Shown piece after piece: positions 55,217-64,000 of a stretch of DNA of 64,000 bases. Origin of the DNA: Fomitopsis serialis (Eukaryota; Basidiomycota; Agaricomycetes; Polyporales; Fomitopsidaceae); NCBI RefSeq assembly GCF_022376445.1, contig NW_025954970.1, positions 310,001 through 374,000 of the forward strand. Direction: 5' to 3'. How positions within the stretch are numbered: position 1 is the stretch's first letter; each line of letters starts with the position of its first letter. The translations under genes were made by a program, and so were the position numbers. The notes beneath the pieces are model-generated. The model was given only the letters and a program-made list of their open reading frames with translations, ran no database searches and was not told the origin of the DNA.

Positions 55217-57122
55217 TCACCGCACCTTCCCGGGGATCTCGCGGTTGACAAAGTGCCAGATGTAGTGCGTCCAGCCCTCGAGGACGCCCGCGCCGGTCAT
55301 GATGTGCAGGCAGTCACCCGCCGAGTGCTGCAGACGGAGGGATCAGTTTCTGCAACCACAAACCGTATGGGAGGAGGAACGGGGCACGCACCGCGTCGGG
55401 TCTCAGCAGCGCCGGCCGGTCGATCGGCAGATAATGTACGTCGGGGTACTTGCCCGCGTCGAGGATGTTCTGCAACGCAACGGTCCGGTCAATTCACGCG
55501 TGCCGCCCCGTCGAACACAAACACGCACCCCGAACACCTTGTTGAACTCCCAGATGTTCCCCCAGTTATACCAGTTCCACACGAACGGCCGCCACTCCCT
55601 CCAGGGCGCCCGCTCGTTATGGCAGTCCTCATGGCCGGGCAGGTACGCCCGCACGACGACCTGCTTCCGCTCCCTCCGCCACCCAAAGCCCCACCGCTTC
55701 CCCCTCTTCTCATAATCGTCCAGGATCCCCTGCACGTCCTCCGCCCAGCGCCGCATCGCCGCGTCGAAGAAGCCGAGCACGCCGTCGATGCCCTGGGCGC
55801 GCGCGCCCTCGTCGCGGAACGCGCTCATCAGCGTCGTCGTCCAGTGCCCGCCCGTGCTCGCGACGAGCGTCCCGTAGTGGCCGTTCAGGAACAGGTCCCG
55901 CACGTAGTACTCGGGGCTCAGGCTCCAGAACTGCTCCGCGCTGAACAGCGGCGGCGCGTCCGGCCCCGCGCGCGCGGCGTGCAGCCCCTCGAGCTCGGCG
56001 CGGTCGAGGAGGAGGTCCACGCGGCGGAAGGTGACGAGGGGCGTGTCCTCGACGGAGAAGCCCGAGGGCAGGCGGAGGTGGGGGAGGAGCGGGGACGAGG
56101 GCGAGAGGTAGAGGTGCTGTGGCCAGGCGCGGTCGAAGTAGGGGTTCTCGGTGTAGTTGGGCGTGGCGCGGACGTGCGGGTAGAGCACGCAGGAGAGCGA
56201 GAAGAAGTGGTTTTCTGTCACGGAGTCTGTGGGAGGCGAGTTAGCACCGAGTTCGGGAGCGAGTCGCGTGCATATTCAGCTGGGCTCGCTGCCGCTACGC
56301 CCCGTCAGAGGCAACGAATGTACTCGTTTGAGTTGCGCGGTCTGTGAGCGGCGAATTGACCATCCGTTACGGCCGATGTGTCCCACCGATTCGGAGAGTG
56401 TGGGATGGGCGGACTGGGCTCTGGCCCAGGCGAGGTCCAGTGATCGACAGGGGCATCATATCGAACGGGTGGCTCGCCCCTTGCAGCTGGCTCTCTCTGC
56501 GTGTGCCAGGGCCGGGATCCAGGCCACGCTGGTGCAGCGTCTCGGGCGAAACAGCGGTGCGTCGCCGCACAGCGAGGGGCCTCGGGCATCCCCGACGGGT
56601 CCGAAACAGAGAGAAGCGGTGAGGACGGACAGACTCACCTCCAATGAGCAGCCAGCCGCCGTTCTCGACCATGTCCGCGACGATGGCGGCGCCGTCGAGC
56701 GGGCGCATCTCGCAGTCGTCGCCCGGCGTCCAGTCCCAGCCCGTGACGGCGGGGAAGCGGTCCCAGAGGCGCTCGTTGTCGGCGGCGAGGTGCCACCAGA
56801 ACTCGCGCGAGCTCGCGCAGCCCTCGAAGCCCGCGAACGCGAGGGCGTCCTCCTTGCGGTGCATCGCAATGTCGTCCTCTGCGCGGCCGGGCACGCGCGG
56901 CGGGTCGGGCTTGGACGTCCAGGAGCCGTTGGCGTACGCCTGTGGCGGACATGTGCTGCGGTAGCGGGGCGCGGAGAGGAGGGAGAGGGAGTCGGCGAGG
57001 GAGAGCCAGAGCGGCGAGGCGTAGAGGGCGTAGAGGATGGCGCCGCTGACGAGGGCGGCGAGGAAGACGGTGCGCAGGCGCGACGGGTGGGGGCGCGAGC
57101 CGAGGCCGAGGAGGCCCTTCAT
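55217..57122 (-). CDS. Membrane-anchored PC-esterase/acetyltransferase-like protein (SGNH fold)
   Basis: Exons 57122-56639, 56226-55529, 55469-55392 and 55327-55217 give 456 residues with no frame break. After a short basic cytoplasmic end, residues about 20-40 (VFLAALVSGAILYALYA) form a signal anchor, placing the catalytic domain in the Golgi lumen or outside. The spliced sequence IGDSVTENHFFSL carries the Gly-Asp-Ser nucleophile, and GDCLHIM near residue 425 supplies the Asp-x-x-His pair. Together these are the signature of the PC-esterase/TBL/CAS1-like family of polysaccharide O-acetyltransferases. The flanking WDWTPGDDC and FVWNWYNWGNIWEFN blocks are Trp-rich, as expected for a glycan-binding groove. 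The substrate, probably a wall or capsule-like glycan, is inferred. The intron between exons 1 and 2 is about 410 bases, long for this genome. Confidence 0.8.
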
Positions 57123-59063
57123 GGCGGGCAGCAGGGCGGGCAGCGGGTGGAGGGACAGTGAGAGGAGGGAGAGGTGAGCGAAGACGGACGCCGGCGCAGA
57201 CCCGCCCTGCTCTCACTTGCCACACTTCGACTCCCGACTGCGCACCTATTTCCGGCCCCTTGGCGAAGAAGAAGCCCGTCCGCAAATGAGCCATGACGTC
57301 GAGGGCCGATCTGCGAGCGCTCCACAGTCTTGGCACGTCCAAATGGCTTCGAAATAGACCGCCGGTCCAGACCGCCACCCCGCCCGCCCCCGCAGCCAAG
57401 GTCCTCGCCGCCGCCGTGCACATCGTCGGGCGCGCAGCAGTAGTATATATAGCCCACCTCTCGTACAATCGCACTCCCACTCCCGCCATCCCGTCCTGCT
57501 GTGCCCGCACCTGATCGTCTCGCACGCGCGCGGCTTTTATGTGATAGGGGTGCTTGTCTAGCGAGACATTCTGCACCCGGCGGTCCACACGTCCCAGCCC
57601 GAATCCTCGCCGCCTGTCCGCGCCTGGTCGGTGTCCCGGGTCCAAGCCGTCCGCAGGCCGCAAGCGAGTCTGAATCCTGCTACGCTCTCCCTCGCGCCCC
57701 TCGTCAGTCCGGAGTCTCCTCCGCAGCCAGAGGCACCATCGTTGCAGGACTCCGACATCAACGGCGTCCCACACATGCGATAGCGACGAGCGTCCCGCCC
57801 GCTTCTCAGAGGGGCCCTTCGTGCGAGTCCCCGTCGTCCGAATCACCATGGCAGTGTGCTCGCGAACGCACCCTCGATGATGCTCCACACCAGCCTGGCA
57901 GCGTGACAGCAACGCGTAGCGCGACACTTCGGGGCATGCCGGAGCTTGCGAGGTAGCGTTTGATAATTATAAGGCCACACATGCATCGTCGGTGGCTGCG
58001 AGTTGCGCGAGGTACTTACGAATGACAGGAACCTTGCGGCGTTGTGCACTCGAGTCTTGCTGGAATCTGGATAAGTAGCAGCTGCGCTTGATGAAACGGA
58101 TGTGGAAGGTCTCATGCCGGATTAGGAAGGAGTTGTGCGTGCGGGCGCTCGTGGATTGGTCGCGCTGCCTCTTCGTTGGGTACTTACTGTGGCTGATACT
58201 ATGGTTTCTGGTACAGTAATGCAAGTGTCCGTATTCTCATGACACGTAGAAATTATCACGCATAGAAAGTTGCACGATGTTGCGACAACCCCTTACTGCG
58301 CTCCTGCTGGCCATGGCTCTCTCTGCACTTTGGGTCTAATCGGTGAACGCTGTCACGCGCTATTGGCGCGTCTAGGCATGCGTAGGTAGTACTTACTTAT
58401 ACGTCGAGTTTGATAAGATGTATCATCGTCCGTATGTAGCGGGACGTATGCAAGGAATGCAAGGGATCCGGCGTTACGGATGCACAAAGCGACCTTCCAT
58501 TTATGGAAAACACTGTGCGTTAGGAAGGCACACGTGAAGAAACTTGACCGACTCGGAGTCCTTCTATGATTGGCGTCCTCAGCTCCTCTGCGGCTCACTA
58601 GTACTCTCCGTACGTGTTAAACGAAGCGTACAAACTGAATTTATACGATCCGTTCAGGATGCCTCAGACCAGCTGAGAGTGCTTGGCGAGCGTCGGCAAG
58701 GGAGATGCTATATCTGCATGCAGTATTACTGTTGATGCCCGGCTATGGGTAAGACGCATATGCAACAGACAGTCTCATTGACTCATTCGACCGACTCGCC
58801 AGAGCGAGGTTTCAGCTGAATTCGTGGCATGTACAATGTGGATACACTGAAGGTGGTGGTAAAGGCTACATCAACGTCATACGGTAGTACAGTAGTACAT
58901 AATTTCGACTGTACATCCCCGCGGCATGCATACCAGAACCATACATCGAGCCATCACCCACCGTTAGAGTGGTCAACGATTGTGCCGAGGTCCACATGAA
59001 TACACCCTACAGAACGAAATCGACGATACGAAGTCGTGTACTTGCGCATAAGCATTATGAAAG
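57123..59063. other. Intergenic, promoter side of the esterase gene
   Basis: No gene recognised. A TATATATA run near 57444 lies about 320 bases upstream of the esterase start. Several minus-strand open frames at 57119-57927 are GC-rich shadows without motifs. Confidence 0.4.
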
Positions 59064-60968
59064 CTATATCTCCCGTGGTTTCTCCGGTGCGAGCTGGTCA
59101 TCCGCTTGAGACAACGGATCCGCGGTGCCCGGGTTCGCCTTCCCGAGCGCTGCACCGGGTGGTGGAACCGGCGCTGTGCTTGGGGCTCTCTTTCGCTTCA
59201 AGTTGGCTGAAGACTGGGGCGGAGGATCGGCGTGCCCAACAAAGGACGGAGCGGCTGTGCCCGCGACAATGGTATTCTCGGGCGCGCTTTCGCTCGAATG
59301 GTCGGACGCTGTTGTCGTGCTAGATGCTGCGGTCTTCTGTGGGGCGAAGGTCAGCAACAGTAGTAGTTGGATCGCAAAGCCTGGATTACGCACGGCCTCT
59401 GGCACTTTCGTTACCTTCACGTCAACAGTCTTGGTGACCGTCTCGATCTCAATGACGCATTCAACTCTGTCCCCGAGGACAACGCATTGACTGAAGTCCG
59501 GTCAAATACGCACGTCGTTATAGGTTGGACCTCCTTACCCTCTCCATTTGCACCAGCGATCCGTGGATCATGAGCCTTCAACGCATCCGTGACACGTCCA
59601 AGCTCGATGGCCTGTCAACGAAAGGTCAGTACTTCAGTGGTCTCACTCACTAATACTACTTCACGAAGCCTCGATTGCGGTACCTCATGTTCAAGCAAGC
59701 TCGCCGCAAGTTCGTCCGTGTCCGTTACAACGATATCAATATCAGTCTTCTTTTGTAAATGTCACCAAGGTCAACTGATTGAATGAGGCGGAATGTAGGA
59801 AACACACCCGGAAGGCACGGTCCGCGAGACTACTTGTCAATTGCAGTAGTGCACCGCCCTCTGAATCGTGCTGGGTATGGTGGGTGAGACAAAGCTACAT
59901 ACATGTGAAGGGACATCGAGATGTACCTCGGGCCCGTCGATTCTTCTCTTCTTGTCTGTGTGCTTGTCCTCGTCCGCCTCGTCCGTATCGCAGTCATGAG
60001 CCCTTTTCTTGGGCGATATGTGGTTCAGCACCTTGTCGAACGACGTTTTGCGCTTCAAGATCCACTGGTGCTGGGTCATGCACGTCACCATCAGCACCGC
60101 TCACCCGAACAGCGCATGGTGCAGGGCGACTCACGAAGGCATCGCGCGTCGTGTACTGATAGAAGTGCACAAAGATGCACTGATCGACCGTGTCCTTCTC
60201 CCGTTTCAAGCCCACGTTCGTCCAGCCCCCCAACGCCTCCTGTTTCGACAGGTCAACCGAGAATGACCCCTTCGCGGGCCCGTGTCCGCCCCCGATCGTT
60301 GCGCTCTCTTCGCGGCTCGTGTCCGCGAACGCGGCGACGGCCCACTTCGCGGTCTTTATCCATCCGCGGACGAAGACAAGGTCCTTCTTCTCGAGCTTGA
60401 GGTTCTTGTGGTGGTGCAGGTAGTGGTGCCATGTTTTGTAGTTCTTCTGAAGGTAGTCATGCATGATGGACGACTCGCGCAGGACCTCGCGCCGCCGGGC
60501 AGCTTTGGTGGGGATGTACAAGATGGCGCCGGAAGAAGATGTCGTGTTATACTTCAAGGCTAGGTCCACTGCGGACTCACTAGACATGGCATGGGTGAGC
60601 ATCTGACGTTATGTCCTACTAGCCCGGGGTCCGGATACCACTTACACTTCCACCTTGGCATTGACCTCCGCCTTAGTGACGTGCCTGCTACAGAGCAGGT
60701 CCGAGCTGAACGTTAGGTCCTCCTCGTTGATAAGCCTGTCCGCGATCTCCAGCTTGCGGAAGTCCTTCGGTACGCCCCAGACGCAGTTGACGGGGTGATC
60801 ACGAGAGTATGTCGGGTTGAAGAGCCGCATGAACTGGCCGTTCTCGAGGAACCCGACGTCGCCGATCTCCACCTCGCCTGCTTTGGGGTCGGGACTCGGG
60901 TCCCAGAGCGGGTAGCCGTAGCCAAGAGGGAGGAGTTCTTGAGCGTAGACGTCCCAGGCGGTCGGCAT
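59064..60968 (-). CDS. Unknown-family protein, paralogue B (YGYPLWDP / WAVAAF type)
   Basis: Homologue of the gene at 46941-48130. Exon 1 (60968-60646) holds LLPLGYGYPLWDPSPDPKAG and IGDVGFLENGQFMRLFNPTY. Exon 2 (60579-60135) holds ILYIPTKAARRREVL, VFVRGWIKTAKWAVAAFADT and DQCIFVHFYQYTTRDAF; it is intact. Exon 3 (60070-59927) adds LNHISPKKRAHDCDTD and DKKRR, two Lys/Arg clusters that look like a nuclear localisation signal. Small exons follow (TDIDIVVTDTDELAASLLEH, AIELGRVTDALKAHDPRIAG). The last exon has a hydrophobic stretch (GFAIQLLLLLTFA) and a Ser/Pro-rich end with LKRKRAP. The stop is at 59064-59066. The nuclear signal and C-terminal tail are absent from paralogue A. The biochemical role is unknown; the two-domain core is the part to compare. 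Confidence 0.72.
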
Positions 60969-61676
60969 GGTGCTTGAGTTTCGGGATTGCCCTCGGGATG
61001 CTTGATGCGGGAAGTGAAAGACGGTACTACACACAGCTCGATGTTTCTTGACGGGTCAGTTATATGTGCTGAGAAAGACCGCCGCAGCTGTCAGAGGCGA
61101 TAGGAGCATCGCCATAATGGCAATGTATGTTCACGCTGTGCGACATTGTCGGAAAGAACACAACCGTCCTGATGAGAACCCACAAACGCACTGGTAGAAC
61201 GCTCAGTCCAGCATGCCCTGTACCAAATTTAGTCGATGGGATCCGGAGGTCGCTCGTTTTAGGCGTTGTGGCCTCGGAGGACCAGACCAAAGCAGCTAAG
61301 TTCGAGACATGGGAATTGACAGATGTGAGGATTGAACGGGATTGCGTGTGCGAACGGACTGGGCTAGCCTCGGATCGCATGACTCGCATGATTGAGTTCA
61401 GGAGACGAACTAGATTCCGAAAGCCATGTAAGATAGGCCCAACGCATTCTCGACCACTATCGGCGCCTGCAGAAACGTCACGTGCGGATGCGCAAACCCC
61501 AACCCAGGAGCGGATAAGTTCAGACGCTGGGTTACTTAGGGGGCTACTAGGACACGACGACGGAGCGATGTTTGGCAGTCGCTGGTTGGGACAGAATAAT
61601 ACGGTTTATGTATTGTAGACACAATTAGAAGCCAAGAACAGCAACATACACAATGAGAATAGCCACCCAGAGCTCA
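60969..61676. other. Intergenic, no gene recognised
   Basis: A plus-strand open frame at 61127-61618 lacks any motif or intron structure and is probably chance. Confidence 0.4.
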
Positions 61677-64000
61677 TTACTCGCGTTCGACACCAGCCTT
61701 CTCGAGCTCGTCAAGAATACTGTGCGGCAGAACACGATGGCCGTGATACTTCTTGTTCGCCCATGCTGCTTGCTTCCCCGACAATCCCCGGCGATATGCA
61801 TCCATAAATCGATGAGATCGGACGAAGAACCGTCGGATCGAGACAAGAGGCACGGCGTTCAGCGCAGCCACCGTGTTTCGTTCTAGGTCCGCTTCGAGGG
61901 TCGATGGTGGGCACTTCCGGTACACACGCTTCGCAAATCCCCAACACTGTTCAATTGGGTTCAGCTCGCAGTGAAATTTCGGGAGGAATAGCACCCGAAA
62001 TCCGCGCTGCTCGCAATGTCCTTCCAGAATCGACTCAACATCGCAGAAGTCGGGCTGGTTGTAGAGGATGCGGCGCATACAGCAGTCGACGGCGGGGGGC
62101 TTGCAGTGGAAGTTAGGGCATTGTGCACGTAAGCCTGTTGTTTGTATGCCACGCTCCTCGAGGATCCTCTCCATCCCCTTGAACACCCCTGGTCTCTCTG
62201 CACCCTCCTCGAAGTAGAGTGACTGCGGCCGGCCATCTGGATACCTTCCATCCCCCATGCGCACACGCTGCTTCAGCTTTTTTCCATTCGTGCCATACAC
62301 TAGCCGGCCATCATCTCCGCGGACATCGATGTCGACCCCAAACAGTGGCTTGCCCGGTGCAGTCGATTTCATCGACATACGGCGCGCTGACAACGAGTCA
62401 TCTGGCCGCTTGAGGTGAGTCGGCGCATTATCGAAGATCAGAACATGCTGTTCGTCAGGGTGATGGCGCTCCAGGATGTCCATTGCGAGCGTTGCATGCT
62501 CGAGGATCTCCTGGTTCGTGAAATACCCATCTCGGTCTTTACCAGCCTTGAACAGTTCGCGGGCTGATTCGGTCCCATCAGGGGATCGAAGCCAGCCATG
62601 CTCAGCCGAGACGAAGTCGGCGACCATCAGGGAAGGACCCTCTCCCTTGGCACGAGGTACAGCCTTCTCCTTCTTCTTCACCCAGCGAATTTGACGGCGG
62701 TCATTTGCATAGAAGGTCGACTCGTCGTGATACCAGAATATGACTCGTTTTGGGGGACTCGAGCCATCCGGAAGGGCTACGTTTACAACAACGCCCCGGA
62801 TGGGACTATCATCCGACAGTGTGATTCGGACATCACCACTCGGACGGAATGATCCATCGGGTAAGAGGGGACCTTGAGCCTCGATGCCATTGATCCAGTC
62901 TCGCGTGTACTGAAATGCTCCATCTGGCAGGACAGGGCCATGGACGAAGGAACCATTGATGATCGTTCGCACGTACGGATCCAAGGCAGCCAGCGCAGGG
63001 AGGAAGATCCCATCTCGATAGTCAACGACGTCTTCACGCTCGTGCCCATCCACATACTGTCCAGAAGGTGTTTTCGTCCATCGATAATCAAGCACATGCA
63101 TCCAGGTCTGTGCAGTCGACAACCCAATAGGCTTCTTCAGCCCGTACTTCAGGAGGACCTCCGGGTCGGACATGAACTCGACGATGTCCATAGCACGTAC
63201 GAATTTCCCCACAGCCTGTAGATGCTGACTGATTGCCTCTCGGAGGTCAGGCTTCTCCAACAGTGAAGTCGTCCACTCTCCCATGGGGCTAAAAGGAAGT
63301 GCATGCCGATCCCCTAGGAAGTTGCGCGTCCAACCGCGCAGTTTCATTGCCCGGTGAGGCCCGAACTCCCATGCCACAGCAGTACGGAGGGAGGCTGCGA
63401 TCCAACTGCCACGTACGTCTGAGTCTGATCGGGTATAGAACCCAAGCAGCATTTTCATCTGCTCTAGACGTGACTGCAGCTGATCGTCGCCCACGAACCG
63501 CAGGAACCCAATGCCACTCTTCCGTCGTGGCCGCAGGAGAGCGCGAAGGTCTTGCAGGGCTATTGATGCTTCTTCGATGGAAGGCGGTGGCTCAAATAAT
63601 GGCCGCTTTTGCGGACGTGCCGGTGCGTCATGGACGGTACTCGGAATCGGTGCGATCGGTACTGCCTCCGACTCGGAGTCGGGCGCGCCTTCGAGCTCGT
63701 CTGATACCGAAGCCGCAGGCGGCCGCGGTCTCGCATTCTGAGCCACGGCACCTGTGGTATACGACACTTGGCTAAGATGTATAGGTACTAGTTCCTGCAC
63801 ATGCTACTCACCTGCAGGGAGCTCATTTGCCTTCTGCGACTCCGAGTCAAGGCTCACCGACTTTGAGGCCTCCGACTCATTGGCTGTTGTACCCGGAACT
63901 TCCCAAGTAGGTTGTATTATCTCAGCAAAGGTATGTCTCATGTGCTCGTAGATTGCTGCTGTGTTTCTAGGAAGCTCGTCGGGAGCTGTCTCGGACTCCG
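61677..64000 (-). CDS. DDE-type transposase-like protein, 5' end outside window
   Basis: A 707-codon open frame ends at 61677. An intron of about 65 bases (about 63815-63750) links it to an upstream Ser/Glu-rich exon that runs off the right edge, so the start is missing. The catalytic triad is readable: Asp in FWYHDESTFYANDRR (about 62725), Asp in FDNAPTHLKR (about 62430) and Glu in FHCELNPIEQCWGFAKR (about 61960). The last resembles the NPIE-W end of Tc1/mariner/IS630 enzymes, though the spacing from second Asp to Glu (about 155 residues) is long. The N-terminal part contains a region reminiscent of a DNA-binding domain and two copies of a G-P-V/L-L-P-D-G-A/S-F motif near 62900. The ORF is intact. 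No terminal inverted repeat was found inside the window on its right side; the left side (61,000-61,676) shows none that I can recognise. Confidence 0.75.

Noticed and set aside
55106..56347. 413-codon plus-strand open frame
   Set aside because: It is the antisense of the PC-esterase-like gene, whose minus-strand exons splice cleanly and carry GDS and DCLH motifs. GC-rich codon use keeps the opposite strand open.
56635..57927. 430-codon minus-strand open frame
   Set aside because: It overlaps the esterase first exon in another frame, is Arg/Pro-rich and shows no motif.
1..64000. CRISPR arrays, prokaryotic promoters or operons
   Set aside because: No regularly spaced repeats were seen, and the spliced genes show this is eukaryotic DNA.

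Overview
The window looks like nuclear DNA of a filamentous basidiomycete, most likely an agaricomycete. The reasons are intron-dense genes with introns mostly of 35-80 bases, genes packed on both strands, a Tnp2-type transposase relic of a kind common in mushrooms, and conserved genes (NOG1, SNX3, GGC1, Trs65) whose protein sequence is clearly fungal. I name no species. All gene models were read by eye from splice motifs, frame and remembered family motifs; no database search was possible.

Layout. 1-14 kb is repeat-derived and gene-poor: a five-exon coiled-coil protein of unknown function, a fragment resembling splicing factor SF3B1, a Tnp2-like transposase with a nonsense codon, inverted and direct repeats that look like transposon ends, and one small secreted protein gene (10.1-10.6 kb). 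14.5-25 kb carries three conserved genes: aminopeptidase P (+), the nucleolar GTPase NOG1 (-) and an atypical G-protein alpha subunit (-). 25-27.8 kb holds no gene I can support. 27,859-39,152 is one full-length non-LTR retrotransposon of about 11.3 kb, with a 31-base poly(A) tail and a 14-base target-site duplication on both flanks. 39.7-57.1 kb is dense: an Arg/Asp/Pro-rich 1195-residue protein (-), a sorting nexin 3 gene (+), a bHLH-leucine-zipper factor (-), an unknown-family protein (-), the mitochondrial GTP/GDP carrier (-), a TRAPPII Trs65-like subunit (+) and a membrane-anchored PC-esterase/acetyltransferase-like protein (-). 59-61 kb holds a second copy of the unknown family (-), and 61.7 kb to the right edge a DDE-transposase-like gene (-) that runs off the window.

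How they relate. There is no operon-like pathway. The housekeeping genes serve separate processes: 60S ribosome assembly, endosome and Golgi traffic, mitochondrial nucleotide transport, peptide turnover, and wall or glycan acetylation. They are interleaved with mobile elements.

A quality caution runs through the window. The conserved genes between 14.5 and 24.8 kb and between 43.9 and 54.3 kb contain more than 20 apparent single-base deletions, most in short homopolymers, with the flanking protein sequence otherwise well preserved. No single-base insertion was needed to restore any frame. The long ORFs at 28.6-43.3 kb, the PC-esterase gene and the DDE gene show none. These frame breaks are more likely consensus errors than real gene decay, but this cannot be settled from sequence alone.
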